In this document: piece by piece, positions 26,961-39,763 of the stretch
Position numbering within the stretch: the stretch's first letter is position 1
Layout of the letters: each line of letters opens with the position of its first letter
Origin: Reticulitermes speratus
Lineage: Eukaryota > Arthropoda > Insecta > Blattodea > Rhinotermitidae
Reading direction: 5' to 3'
NCBI GenBank assembly: GCA_021186555.1
Contig: JAJKFL010000011.1
Coordinates: 6,906,001-6,970,000, forward strand
DNA length: 64,000 nt
The notes under the pieces: model-generated
The model's database searches: none
Told to the model about the DNA's origin: nothing
Seen by the model: the letters and a program-made list of their open reading frames with translations, nothing else
Program-made: the position numbers and the translations under genes

Positions 26961-29900
26961 AAACACAGTGTAGGGATGAAAAATCACAGCTGAAATGACA
27001 CACACAAACATTTAATCCTTAGAAAATTACTGTTTACCAAACTATGTTTCAGTGTTAAAAGAAGATCTCTCTTATTAAAAAACAAACATATCCCTCAATA
27101 CAAAACAGAAACAAAGAAACAATACTGAAAACAATAAAAGATCAAAAATGTCTCAAATGTACGAATGATCACAAACAATAATCACCCTCCCGCTGTTTTC
27201 TGAAATAAAAATGCCACCATGATTGTGACAGTTGTGTGTGGTATAAGTGCCTGTCAGAACAAACTCATCAAATCCTGTGAGCCTATGAAAGGAAGTCCAT
27301 GACTTCGGTCTCCTTTCAAAACCACAACATTTACATATGTTTCGCACACATTATGATCTATGTGATTTAACACTTCCACCCACCAAATCCAATAATAATG
27401 GTGCCCAAATTACTGGACTCATTTCATTCAAACAAACCTGGTATGGTAAAGCTACACTCAATTTTGTCAACCCACATTCATTTTAATTTAGTTTCATTCA
27501 TTTCAAGGGTCACTTTCATAACACTTAAGGGCCTAAATTAACTTACACCTACCAGTACACATTCTCAGTCCTACAAGAGAGGTGAATAATGAACATTCAC
27601 CTCTGTATCAAAACTACAACACCATGCCAATACAGCAAACTCACTAAAAATTGTCATTCTGGCATAATTAAATAGATATACACATTGAATTAATATAATA
27701 CGCAACATTCTGCATCAACTGTGAGGTATTTGAGCATATGAGTTGCTAACATTCCTTCAGTTACAGCTGATACATACACTCACACCACAGCCTAGTAATT
27801 TCCTTCAAGGTTTTAACCTATGTACATGAGTGTACCGCGAGCGCGTATTGATCTGACTGTACATGAATCACATAAAAATTTTATTCAACTTAATTCATTT
27901 CAAGGACCTAATTTAACTTTCAGATATCTTCAAAGCCCTGTGACAAATTTTACTGAAACTCACTCACTACACATTTCTATTATATGACTATTGTCATATA
28001 CACGATTTATGCATATTAATTCACTGAATTATTTCTCAAATTTTGTTGAAGTTTCAAAATAAAATGCTTCTATCATCACATTTTAAAACAGACGTCTCAT
28101 TCACTTTAAATTCATTCCCAAAGCCTCTGTACACTGTGTTCTTATGGGTTTAAATAAAATGTTGGGCACAACTTTGTAAGAGCCCTTCTGGTAAGTTTTC
28201 CTGCAACTCAATATACAGCACCTCTCTTAAGAATTTCCATGTACGTTTCATGCACTTTAATTAATTTTAAAGGCGGCTCTTGTGAAGGATCTACATGAAC
28301 TTCCATATACAAGTACCATTCATATACTGCAGGGACTAACTGAATCTACATGTGTACGAGTATCTATCATGCCTGTGAAACAGAATCTGATTAAACTCAA
28401 TATTCTTCATTTCTGTTACATGGGTGGCAAGTTTAATTTACTTCAATATCTAGACAGCAGAGAGACGCAACGTGTACATGAAATGTCTCTTTAATGCCAT
28501 CCTATGTGTGCACCTAGCCATTCTTGTTGACCATCAGTGGTTCTAACATGATGGCTATGTGAACATTCCAAGTGGGAGTGACACTTAACACCATTCAGTG
28601 CATTCAATGTAATGCAACTGATTTACTGAAAATATGCTTTCGTTGAAATGACTTTTGTTTACAATGCTGCACAACATCAATACAAAGGCACTGCCAATCC
28701 AATCACATTAACCAATGAATCAATGCAGTTTGGCATGAAATTTGAACTGGGCAACAGCAAATCAACGCCCTGTACAAATAATTTCATAAGTTAGAAAATG
28801 TAAAAAGTGTAAATATTACGGGAACATTACATCTTTTTGTTTATCTAGTCTGAAAGGCAGAAAGTTTAAATTTCTGATAAATAACATGCAAGTTATGCTC
28901 AAGGTGAGCACACAAATGTATACAGGTCTGCATGTCCTGTCTTATATTCATCCAAACAGAATCGCAATATGCTCACAAATGGTACTGCATCTTCCCTGTA
29001 CCATGGTAACCCTCCATCCCCAAATACCAGCTAATATTCCAGTAAATTAACTCCTTGGTGGATGTACGGTTTTTTGTGCGCGCAAGAGGTGCAAAAAAAG
29101 ATTGCAATATATACATTACATTACATTACATTACATACATACGTGGCTGGTGACTAGTACATTAGAATTTTGAAAAATAAAACAAAACAAAACTTAGGAT
29201 GTCTCAGATGAAATTTAAAAAAGCAAGATGATTACATCTTGTGATTTAAATGGAGTGAGTGAGTCATGGAACATGCAGGTAAAAACAGGCATAAAATCGC
29301 TTCATGTGTCCTTCTCTTTACGTAAAGAAAAGCATTTTCTTTAATCTCTAGGAGGCCATCATTTCGAAGCCATGTTATGCAGTGCCTGTGTTTACAGTGC
29401 ATTTTTTATTGTACTGCAGCTTACCTTCACCCCGTGAAGTCTGCAAATGCACATTCAGACTTTGCTTACCCTGTGTATCACATTTACCCAGTGTACCACA
29501 ATGTGGTGCCTGACACCTAGGCACGAGATAACACAATACAGTACAGGCAATGTACACTGCACAGGTGTCTGAAAATTTCATATATTTAGCTTGTAAAAAT
29601 CAAGGTTGATTTACATAACTGCATCTTATTACATGTTGAACGTGCTTATTAACAGGCTTCACATTTTCTTTTTTTATTTTCTGTTCCAAGAAGTGTCATA
29701 CTGTCACACACTACAGCTTAAAAAAATTCATTTTCCTCCCTTAACTAGACATTTCTACTGCAAAATCATCCTTGAGCAGTAAATAGTTATTCAATCAACA
29801 AATTCTCTGCTCTTCAGGCAGCTATACGTCCACTACTACATTCACAAAAGTCCATCACTTGACACCATCCTTAACTAGTTTAATTCATGTTATATCATCG

Positions 29901-30705
29901 TAACTTTATACAGTATTTACTTTAGTATTATCTTCCAACTACATGCCATTTCCTGCCTGTAAATACTGTTCCCAAACTTAAGAAAATGCCATAAAACTAC
30001 TTCATTATACTGATGTATGGAAGAATACTTGAAATATAATAATAATAAACCACACTGGGCAACTGGCTCAGACACCAAAATGAAGGAACACAGTAATAGA
30101 GTACATGTAGACATATGCAAACAGACAGACAACATGGTGACCTTATAAGCCTATTTTTTCCTACGGAAATGTAATTAAGCTAATAAACAAAAAGCAAATA
30201 TTCACATAATAAATTACTCATCAAATAAAATCAGCAGATACATAATAGTTGGGTTGCTGAATTGTTTCGTAAGCTATGTTTAGCAATGAATATATTCTTA
30301 CGTGTATCAAGAACATTATGTTCTGGTCAGTCTGCTGCAATATTTGCATGTATACTTACTGTAAACAGAGGTCTCAAGCTGCCAGAAAGACATTCAGATT
30401 ACAGGGTGTCAGTATTTATTTCCTTCTTTATGTGACAAACAGTTCAAACCGCCAAACTGTTGTTCTTATTACAAGAATATCCCATGTTCCTACTCATATT
30501 TCAAAGAAATGCTAAGCTTGCTTATAAAATGTAAGGCTTAAGTCATATGGAGAAAGTTCAGTGGTATAAACACATACTAATTGTGTAAATGATGGGAAGT
30601 CCCTGCATGCCTGGAAACTTCAGATACTGGTCAGAGGATGACTTACTTAATGAAATCATAACGACAAATGGCACAGACACACCAACATATGTCACTGATT
30701 ATGTC

Positions 30706-30850
30706 ACTGATTAACTCAACTAACTCCATGGAGCAAAGTCCTTATTGAAAAGTGAACAGTTCCTCTGGTATTTTTAATGCACTAGAAGGTACCTTACCAC
30801 CTTCACGAGACTGCCACTGGTCCTTATACCTTGCCAGGTAAATCTATTTG
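30706..30850 (-). mobile_element. LINE 3'-end fragment, family 2
   Basis: The minus strand reads Ile-Tyr-Leu-Ala-Arg-Tyr-Lys-Asp-Gln-Trp-Gln-Ser, then a broken stretch and CTTTGCTCCATGGAGTTAG, the same 3' end as the copy at 26678-26960. Only about 145 bp remain. No long tail follows, only GTTGAGTTAA. Confidence 0.6.
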
Positions 30851-30940
30851 GAATCACGTAATTTATGCACTTTCTCCATGTCTCATGTTAAAAACAACAA
30901 CATTAAAAAAACAATATGCAATGTTTTAAGATATAAAAAA

Positions 30941-30977
30941 ACATGTTTTGGAGACTGGATTGGTCTCCATTCTCAGG
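30941..30977 (-). ncRNA. decayed hammerhead-type motif
   Basis: On the minus strand: CTGAGAA, T, helix II GGAGAC/GTCTCC perfect, AAAA in place of GAAA, palindrome ACATGT. Two core substitutions. Confidence 0.4.
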
Positions 30978-31510
30978 TTAAAAATATGGTTAAAACCTAC
31001 ACAGCTGGGTTAAATTGGTAAAAGTATGCTCAATCCAGTCCACACTCTCATACTGTATTGCTCAAAGATAAATTTTAACGTTTTCCTCCACTCTATGCCC
31101 AGGTCCTCCATGTTCTAACTACTCTACAGGCTACATGAACAAGCAGTAGCACCAATGGAATCAGTGTGACCACGCATAAGTCATCTCTCAGATTTTGGCC
31201 AGTGAAACTTTCAAGCAGAAGACTTGGAGCAAGTCTCTAGTGCAGTGATAACAATAGCAGACTGAAAAATGAAGCAAACGAAATACCCTGCCGTTACCAC
31301 TTCATATACAGAGTAGACATATCCACCAGCTCAGCTAGGTTCTTCGCCAGCCAGGAACTAAGACATGCCCTATAAGAGACGTTATTTTATGGGATAACAT
31401 CTACTCTTTTTACAGAACCCAACTCCAACTGTGCCATGTCCCTGAATTTCTTAAATACCACACATGAAGAGGGTGTCATATTAAAACTTAAACATTAAAT
31501 GTAACAAATA

Positions 31511-31896
31511 CGAGGGTTATCCAGAAAGTAAAGATACAACACAGGTGGGAGGGGAAGGGAAATCACCGCAGACCATCCCACTCACAGCCCAGACCTCGCT
31601 CCCAGCGATTTCCATTTGTTTTTGCATTTAAAGAAACATCTGGCCAGCCAGAAGTTTTAAGAAGACGAAGAGGTGAAAAACGAAGTCACTACGTGGTTGC
31701 GTGCACAGGCAGCGGAGTTCTATGACATCGGAATACAAAAACTCGTACCCAGGCTAAACAAATGCCTTGACAAAGGTGGTGATTATGTTGAAAAATAGCT
31801 AAAGGTATGTGTTAAGAGTTTTTCACTCGATTTTGTTAATAAATATTTTGAAAAAATTTTATTGCTTTTGTATCTTTACTTTCTGGACGTCCTACG
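31511..31896 (+). mobile_element. internally deleted mariner element
   Basis: Terminal inverted repeats of about 28 bp: the left end at 31511-31537 has CCAGAAAGTAAAGATA and the right end at 31869-31896 has the complement. Both are flanked by TA (31509-31510 and 31897-31898), the mariner target. Inside, 31583-31798 encodes the transposase C-terminus: His-Ser-Pro-Asp-Leu-Ala-Pro-Ser-Asp-Phe (the catalytic-domain block with the last acidic residue) through Lys-Cys-Leu-Asp-Lys-Gly-Gly-Asp-Tyr-Val-Glu-Lys and a stop, with one internal TAA at 31658. At 386 bp it has lost about two thirds of a normal 1.3 kb mariner, including the other catalytic residues, so it cannot move itself. Confidence 0.9.
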
Positions 31897-32640
31897 TAGT
31901 ATACCCAAATAAAGTTTAATAATTAGGGTTTTAGAGTTTATATTAGAATCACTCAACATCATAAGTATCAAGTTTTACTTTATAATGGAATAAGGGAATG
32001 TTCAGAGGAATTAAAATATTCAACATCAAGGAAACTAAAGTAACACTATAGGCACGTTTGAGATGTTAATGAGGCACCCTTTTTGAGTGTTAGTAAGGTT
32101 TGGAAGTCTGTGTTACAGTAAGAGTAAATTACAGCTTTGTATAAAACCGTGCGTGAAGAGCAGAGGACCTACACAGTTACGGACTTACCAACCTTGGTAT
32201 ATTTTACTGAATGGTGTGTGTGTTGTGTGTGTGTGTGTTGTGTGTGTGTGAAAGAGAGATACAGTAAGAATGCATGGTACACATATTTGTCGGTGAACAC
32301 ATACATTATCTATAAATTATATTGTAAAAACTGGAATGCGGCTACATCCATAATTACGTACGCAGCTGTATGTTTAAACAATTTATTAAACAGAGCTCTT
32401 TTTGTATGCTTAAATGTGTTACTTTCAATGCAACTTGAAGAGTCATTCCCACAATCTTATGTTGCTGCATCATCACCATGTACTCATTACAAATTATGAC
32501 TGATTAAGGAACTAACACAGGATGCATATTGAACTGCACTGAACTGAAATGATTTGTATTTACATTCTATGAATCCAAAACCGGTTAATACCTTGGATAC
32601 AGAACAAGTCAAGAAAATATTACATACATACTGTAGTAAA

Positions 32641-32990
32641 AACAATTTATTCCAGTCTCCTACAAGCTTTGGCCCTGCATGGCTGTCTTCTAGGAGGATT
32701 AATATTAGCAGATATTACTGAAGTTAGAGAACACTTACGTCTGTGTCAGCTGACTGGTTACACACTACTAACAAGAAACCCCTTAATGGGAGTATCCCTG
32801 CACTGACACAGGTATACTACTATTAGGAAGTAAATACATGGACGCTCACCATTATTAAATACTGTGTAACAAGCCAGCTGACACAGAGATAATTGTTTTA
32901 TAACTTTAGTACTTTTTACTAGTATTAATTGTTCTCCCTGAAGATGGCCATGCTGCAGGGCCGAAATACGTAGGACAGTGAAATAAGTTG
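32641..32990. mobile_element. inverted-repeat element with two hammerhead-like arms
   Basis: The left end (AACAATTTATTCCAGTCTCC...GGCCCTGCATGGCTGTCTTC) is the diverged complement of the right end (CCCTGAAGATGGCCATGCTG...GACAGTGAAATAAGTTG). Internally CTGTGTCAGCTGACTGGTTACACA at 32742 is mirrored by TGTGTAACAAGCCAGCTGAC near 32864. Older than the 49.7 kb element, with the same organisation. Confidence 0.7.
32935..32975 (+). ncRNA. hammerhead-type ribozyme candidate
   Basis: Core CTGAAGA, T, helix II GGCC/GGCC with an ATGCTGCAG loop, GAAA, palindrome TACGTA, then GGAC; helix I is weak (CTCC against GGAC). A decayed mirror copy lies on the minus strand at 32661-32696. Confidence 0.55.
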
Positions 32991-33182
32991 GTTTGCCCCA
33001 GATTTATTTTATTGTGTGTACTGTTTTGGCTTTTGAATCAGTTATAAGCGATTCTCCAAATTCAAAGGCCACAATTTATGATAGCTACTTTCATAATATA
33101 GCTAGAAGCATCAGAACACAACATTATCCCTGCAGTGGGTCATGTGTCACACACTAACTGAGAACTTCAACGCCTATGTTAC

Positions 33183-33510
33183 GTTACGCTAGGCAAGACA
33201 CATTTGGGTTATGATGTTTGTGTAAGATGTGGACATAAGGCTACTGCCAGAGTCTGTAGAAAAATGTTTGGTTAGGTTACGTTATGTTAGGCTAGGCAAG
33301 ACACATTTGGGTTATGATGTTTGTGTAAGATGTGGACATAAAGCTACAGTCAGAGTTTGGGTCAAAATGTTAGGTTAGACTGGACATGTTTAGATCACGG
33401 TTTTTTAGTCAACAATGGACATAGCTAAGATAGTTTGTGTAAAAATGTTATGTTAGGTGAGACACATTTAGGTTATGTTTCCTGTACGCATAATGTAAAA
33501 ATGTAATGGG
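33183..33510. repeat. 103-bp tandem repeat, about 3 copies, TTAGG-rich
   Basis: Copies start at 33183 and 33286 (GTTAGGCTAGGCAAGACACA, then TTTGGGTTATGATGTTTGTG) and are nearly identical; a third and a partial fourth are diverged. The junctions carry GGTTAGGTTACG and similar strings that include the insect telomere unit TTAGG. Confidence 0.85.
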
Positions 33511-34359
33511 TTGGGAGTCAGTGTAATGCCAAATCGAAATTCATTTGGTGGCATGAGCAAAAGCTTGTACCATAAATAAATATCACACTTACAAAGCTTT
33601 CATAGTAGAATGATCCAACAGACTTCATATCCATCTGAAACAGGAGAATAATTCAATCAGCATTTTCTGATTTTATATTCGTTCTCTTCACAACATGCTT
33701 CTGTTCATGTAAGTTCTGATCTGCCACACATGTTCTATTCTGCTCCAGTTTCCCACTTTAAACAATGTACCTGCCAGGTACCTTGTAAATATGTACGGGT
33801 ATCTTTCAAACTTTTACTGCATCTTCACTAATACTACACCCATTTCAACAAATGACTGTCAAAAACCAAAGGTAGTTGGCATATTTGTGTAACACAGTCT
33901 GCAAATATTTTTGTTACAAGAATGGCATGAAATGGGTGTGATACATTTAAGCTGCTGATTTATAATGTATCAGTTCTTTTCCTTTATATGCTGGTGATGA
34001 TTTGGATTTGCAGGAATGCTTCATTCTGACAGTCAAATTGGTTCTGTGCTTCCCTTAATGCAATGATCAAATAAATAATATGATAAAACAACTTTCAATT
34101 AGTTAACACACCAGGTGAAAGGGTATGCTATGATAAAATAAATGGTGTTAATTTTGTGAAATGGGTGTTCAGTTAATGTATGCAAACAGGGAAAAACATA
34201 TCACATTACACATGTTACAAGAGGAGGCCTTAATTTGTGTAACATTCTTCTAACCTCTCATGCTGGAAAATAATGTGACACATACAAGAGCAGTGAACTG
34301 ATATGTATCTGGAAGGATGTGGAGCCTTAATTTTTCTAGTCTCAGGATAATGTTTATTA

Positions 34360-34360
34360 T

Positions 34361-34388
<28 letters not shown>
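34360..34388. repeat. (AT)n microsatellite
   Basis: 29 bp of alternating T and A. Confidence 0.95.
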
Positions 34389-34391
<3 letters not shown>

Positions 34392-35983
34392 GAATTACAC
34401 AGCACTATCACACATAAATGAAATCTTCAATGTGAACCTGGCATGTATACCAATTAAAAGGCGCAGCTCTTTTTTATGTTATGTACAAATGACAAATCAC
34501 ACAAATTCTCTCTCACTTACCCACCATAAAAACAGAAAATCAATGTGTTAAGAATGTTACTATATGCATGGTTTCTTTATATAAACACGTAACGGAAGCT
34601 GAGAGACATCACTCATTTATCTACAGGGCCTAACATCCTCAGTTTAATTTAAAACCACCCCATACATTACAGGGTAAGTGGGTGCTAGGTGGTTTGCACT
34701 GACTACTGTGCAGCAAAGCAATATTGAGGAAGTTCACTCAAAAACAGTCAACAAGAAGGAGTCGAACAAATTCAAATCCATCACCAAAGGCTTTGTCTCC
34801 CAATCATTCTCTGCCAGCGGTAACACGTGAATGTCTAAAGCATTACATGCATTCTGGTTCGCAGTAAGTCTCATTTCTCCCAAACATTTAAAAAAAGAAA
34901 AAAAAGCCACACAAGATTAATATTTTTACAAGGTACTGTAAGAATACTGTAAACTGGATAGTTAGGAATGGGTTTAAAATGTTGCAGAAGTTGCCAGAAT
35001 GTTGTGACAAAGGTCTTGCCTGCCTGCCATGTGAATCTGAAAACCAATTTCATATCATGCCAAACACACGCTCATTGGAACATTAAAAAGCACTTGGCTC
35101 TTGAAAAGGATGGTTAAGCACACCAGCACAGCAGCCCTTGCACAACATGCCAACAACTTGAATCCACTACTTATTGGTTTCTACTCATTACAAATTAATA
35201 TTCAACTACAGTATGTCGTATTTTAAAATACGAAGCTGTATAATAAGTTTATTGTGCAACGTATGTAATTCAAGGAGCATAAAGCACAATCACATGACAC
35301 TGAAGCACTATCAACCTTCACTCACAAACTACATGAAGACAGAAAAATTTTAAACTGTGAGCAAAATGAGTGAGCAAACTTTGTAAACACAAAAGCTACC
35401 AGTGATTTCTCTATGAAGTGATGCATCTGCTCATTTAACCAAATTGTATTATTTTCGGATGCATAAAATAAGGAAGAAACACGGAATAGATTTGTGAAAG
35501 AAAAATATTCTGATTCTTCAAAAGCAGCGTAAATATCTGAGATGTTTAAAATTTCATGTAGGACAATATACTATCAATTTCTGGCGGCATGAAAATGTAT
35601 GTTGCAGCTAAACATTACCTGGCATACTTGAACATAAAGGTAATTTTTGTGAATCAATGATACCAAGGAACCCAGATTCACAACTGCAGCAAAACGTTTC
35701 ACTGTGTTCCATAAATAAAACATATTTATATTTAAAAAATTCAAATCAAACAGGGTCACCTAAAAAACCACATGTTAAGTAAATATGTGAATGAATTTTT
35801 CACACAATAATTCTGATTTCAATGAACCTTCTTAAAATACTGACAGCCATGTGACCCTGCATTATGCTGTAACCACTACAACTACATGGGAAATCAAAGT
35901 GACATGCAAAGCATTATGGTACCAGTAGTATGTCATCACTAGGGTCACGGGCGCGTTTCTTCCCCACTTCCACGCCGCCAACG

Positions 35984-35997
35984 GTTGCCACGGAAAC
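35984..35997 (+). promoter_or_regulatory. RFX-type X-box
   Basis: GTTGCCACGGAAAC within a small CpG-rich patch (35945-36060) that also has GGGCGCGTTTC. It lies inside the long mbl intron and may mark an intronic enhancer or an alternative promoter. Confidence 0.4.
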
Positions 35998-37450
35998 GGG
36001 CTATTAGTAGCAGGCAGACAAGCAGCCAAGCATCGGGGAGGCCCGAGTGGGAAGAAAATGAGCACAACAAATCAGAAAAAAAAAATAATAAAACTTTTAG
36101 AAAGGCAACCATTAATAATCAAAGGTAATAATAATAAAAATATGGACCAGCAAAGATATGGTATGCTATGCAACCACATCACAAGAAAGGCACTGGGCAA
36201 CAGTAGGTCACGCATGATGGACACTGACTGCACCGAACGGTAGAAGAGTGTCTTGGTGAAACTGACCAACATGTCAGTACGTAAACAAATACAGCAGAAG
36301 AGGTGTGGAACATGCAGGCAGCTCTTTGACGTTACTGAAACAGAACTGGCGAGGAAGACAAAACAAGCACGAGGGCGGGCATTCTCTTGGCATCAACCAG
36401 CATGGCAGTTCATATGCAGCAGCAAAGAAGAAGAAATTCTGCCCCCAATGACCTTTGGTTTCATAAATTCAGGTGACTTCCACATGCTTGGAAACCACAA
36501 TGTGAAATGTTAAGTACGCTCAGTACGAGTTATTCATATCACCTTTTTAAAATATGTATTAGCTTAATCAATTTTTCCCATGCTGAAAAAAGTAAATTCA
36601 TATGTGGAGCTGTTACAGAAGCAACCAAGAGTAATTTCAATGCCTGTGCTCTCGTGCCTCCAGCTTCCTCTTAACAGCGGGGAATACAAGAGATGGTGAT
36701 TTTGATGATGCCCATAACCTACAGCACAGTATACATAATACGTAGCAGCATGCACACCTGTAAAGCAAGGAAACACGACAACAATGACAACAACAATCTT
36801 TAACAATCAAAGCACCTTTGCCAACTGTTCAGCACTCAAGCATATACTTCCATTACAGCGTGAAGGGTCTAGCTATGGCAGTGAAAAGATAGGAAAATAG
36901 GTTTTGGAAAAGGAAGAGGTCATAAGGAACAAGAATTCAGATGAATTAGGAGAATAATGGAATTCAATCAACACGTCAATATGTCACACTGAATCTGGGC
37001 ACAGCAGTCCTCTTACTGGCACAGTTGTATCTGGCACGTGTGGAGGCATCAGTCAAACAACAAATGAGCAAACAGGAGTTTTAACAAGACCATGCTAGTT
37101 AAAATGCAATGCAGTTATCCCCACTGCAAGAGATGATGCCTCCACACTGTATTCTGAAAGATAAAAAAGTTACAAGTAACACGTTCACCTTCCACACTGT
37201 AAAGATGTACCCACTAATACTAAATAAGACAGTTAATCTCACCCATACGCACAGTGGGCCACACTGCTGCAGCTGTTAAGTGCAGACGACAGAGTATGTA
37301 TGTTGCAGTGACTCCACTGCTAACAAGCCCTACGCTTGAGCAACATTACAGTGTGCTGCATGAAAATACTACCTGAAACCTTACCTAGTATCACCACCAA
37401 GGAACATCCTCATGGAAACACTGTGATCCTACTCTTACAGCTAACAACAA

Positions 37451-37478
37451 ACACCACCACCACCACCACCACCACCAC
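37451..37478. repeat. (CAC)n microsatellite
   Basis: About nine CAC units. Confidence 0.95.
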
Positions 37479-38370
37479 GACACAGTTTGTGCCTTAATAA
37501 GCAGACTAGTCTGTGTACTACCAGAGAAAGGGTGTTGAGAATTTCTCTTTAAATCCAAGTGGTTTAACTCCACTGTAAATGAATCTCATCAATGACATCT
37601 AAGTCACTTAAATGTTGAATCTGCTGTCTGGCCAATGATTGTCTAAGAGGGTGGCATTGATGCAGTACAGCTGGGCAAAAAGAGCATTCAGTAACTACAA
37701 TTGCTAAAGCTAGAGGGTGGCCAAGAGATAGAAACAAGACACAGAAAGAGATAAGACAGCTGGGCTACTAAGCCGAGGCGAGGGTGTGGGGGTGGAGGCA
37801 CAGAGGAAAGAGAGTGTGCATTGCAGGGGCACAGCACACCCCAAGCCTTGTCACATGGCGGGCTGGACGGCAGACAATGTTCGCAGCGCAGGGCTTGTCA
37901 GCACTGAGGAGACATAGGGGAAGCATGTGCAACATTCAACAAGTACAGGGTGAAATGGTCCCCTTCTAGTTTGTATTCCAATGTAAATTTCACCTCCAAA
38001 GATAAAGTGACTTCAGAAACATAAATTTGTGGATAATTTTCTGTTAGGTAAATTTTATTACCATTATCAGCTGAATCCATTTCACCCTAAGAAAGCACAG
38101 TGTCAGGAATGAAAATGATTGGGCCATGGCACACAAGATGGCACCACATAAAAATACACCCAGTTGTCAGCTGGAAAAAGAGAGAAAGACAGATTGAGAC
38201 AGAGGAGAACCATAGTGATTTTCTAGAGCTACTACATATAAAAAGAGTAAACAAAACAAAATCCAACACAAAAACTGCATTCTACTTAAAAAGTGAAACT
38301 AATAAGGCACAAGAAAACACGTGACAGCTAGCCGAGAGCAGAAGAGCGCGGGGCTCCGTGAAATGCCTAC

Positions 38371-38585
38371 CGGGCTGGCCCGAGACTGTGCGGCCTTGAT
38401 ATGGGCTTGGAGGTGCAGAGGGGGTGGAAATAGCGGCAAGGGTCGCGGTTGCATCGCCCCTTCACTGCGTCCATGCAGACCGTGACTGTGCCGTCTTCGT
38501 TGGCCGTCACGGTGTCGGGGGGATGCGCAAAGCGGCACTCACTTTCAGCACGTTTGCACGCCCCTCGTTGGTACTCGCGACAGAC
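38371..38585 (-). CDS. mbl: muscleblind exon: zinc fingers 3 and 4, with a one-base deletion
   Basis: Encodes the second zinc-finger pair, which contacts YGC-type RNA motifs in the family. Finger 3 is CX7CX6CX3H (Cys2, Cys10, Cys17, His21) and finger 4 is CX7CX4CX3H (Cys37, Cys45, Cys50, His54), both complete. The conserved continuation, [16 protein letters not shown], is present but in the +1 frame. The run of five G at 38420-38424 (C on the coding strand) would need to be six. The exon is 215 nt, while its neighbours are multiples of three with phase-0 ends, so the missing base stands out independently. The acceptor is CTATAG and the proposed donor is CCG|GTAGGC, a moderate match. The lesion could be an assembly or homopolymer error in a functional gene, or a real mutation. 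The exon is CpG-rich compared with the surrounding introns. Confidence 0.9.
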
Positions 38586-38889
38586 CTATAGCAGAGACGA
38601 ATGAAGCAAGGCTACAGCTACAGCCAGGGGTTGGGTTGGAGAGGAACAGGTTCAAAACACCGTCTACTGGCACTTGGGTAATGGGAAGCTGAGTTGCACT
38701 ACATGTTGTTTTGGTTTAGGTGAAGGACTGAAGTGACAAATCAGGACTCACATAATAACTGCAAGACCTCTTCGGACTTGCACACACATTCACAAATCTT
38801 CAGGTAACCATAGCATAAGTTTGTTGAAGCAACAGTACTGTAATATGAATTATCACTCAAAATTAGGTGACAATATTAAGAGTTAAGTA

Positions 38890-38942
38890 GATTATTATAT
38901 TATTATTATTATTATATTATTATTATTATTATTATTATATTA
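38890..38942. repeat. (TTA)n microsatellite
   Basis: About 53 bp of TTA repeats with small interruptions, in the short mbl intron. Confidence 0.95.
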
Positions 38943-39707
38943 CTGCTGGTAAAATAGGTTCCTGAAGCTTATGTTTCTCAAATAAAATGGAGTTTACACT
39001 TTCCCACTCACATAACAACAGATGAATTTTGATATATGCATTACATATTTGTGTTACATATATATTACTTATATAAGTACTGTACAATGCTGGTAACATG
39101 GACACAAAAAGTGCATCTTATAGGGTTAACTGACTATTATAAATTAGGTACATAATATGATTACTGACCAATGAAGATTCTGTAGCTTGTTAATATGAAT
39201 AATTTCAAATTACTATGGTGGCTGTTAAGGTTAGGGGTAAGGACACCATCTTAGTCATGACAGTGGAAGTTCTCACTACTAGCAAAAGGCATCAGAGGAC
39301 AGAGAAATAAACATTATACAATGTAGATTAAAAGGGGAAAGCGGACAAGTGCAACTGCCAAAACCCAGTGAAACAGAGCAATGACAGAAAGTGAAAGACT
39401 GAGCCAAGGTTCACACAAGGAACTACAGTACAATGCCCATGGCACTTGCCACCACCTTAACACAATGGCCTGCATGGTGTCATGCTATTGTGACTTACAC
39501 CCAAGTGCAGCACTGTTAGCATTCAAATCGACAAGTCTGTTACATCTACACACACTATTAGTGTTATTAATTAAATCTAACTATACATTAGGCTACATTC
39601 ACAGGATACTGATTAAAGAGTGAGATACCCTTTAATACGTGGCTAAGTCTATGTAAGCTTCTATGAATACATCTGAAAGACAAAAAAAACATCCTCCCAT
39701 GATCTGA

Positions 39708-39763
39708 CAAGTGTACAGGTTACTGTAAGTAACAAGTGTAGAGGTTACTGTAAGTAACAAAAA
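39708..39763. repeat. 24-bp tandem duplication with palindromic core
   Basis: Two units of AGTGTACAGGTTACTGTAAG type (the second has TAGAGG); each includes GTTACTGTAAGTAAC, an imperfect inverted repeat. Confidence 0.7.

Larger units (their letters stand above)
24798..38370 (-). other. mbl intron, 13.6 kb
   Basis: Between the finger-3/4 exon and the C-terminal exon. Contains LINE fragments (26.7 and 30.7 kb), the mariner, the 33.2 kb tandem repeat, the 32.6 kb inverted repeat and the 35.98 kb X-box. I looked for additional small in-frame mbl exons flanked by AG and GT and recognised none, although short alternative exons are easy to miss by eye. Confidence 0.6.
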
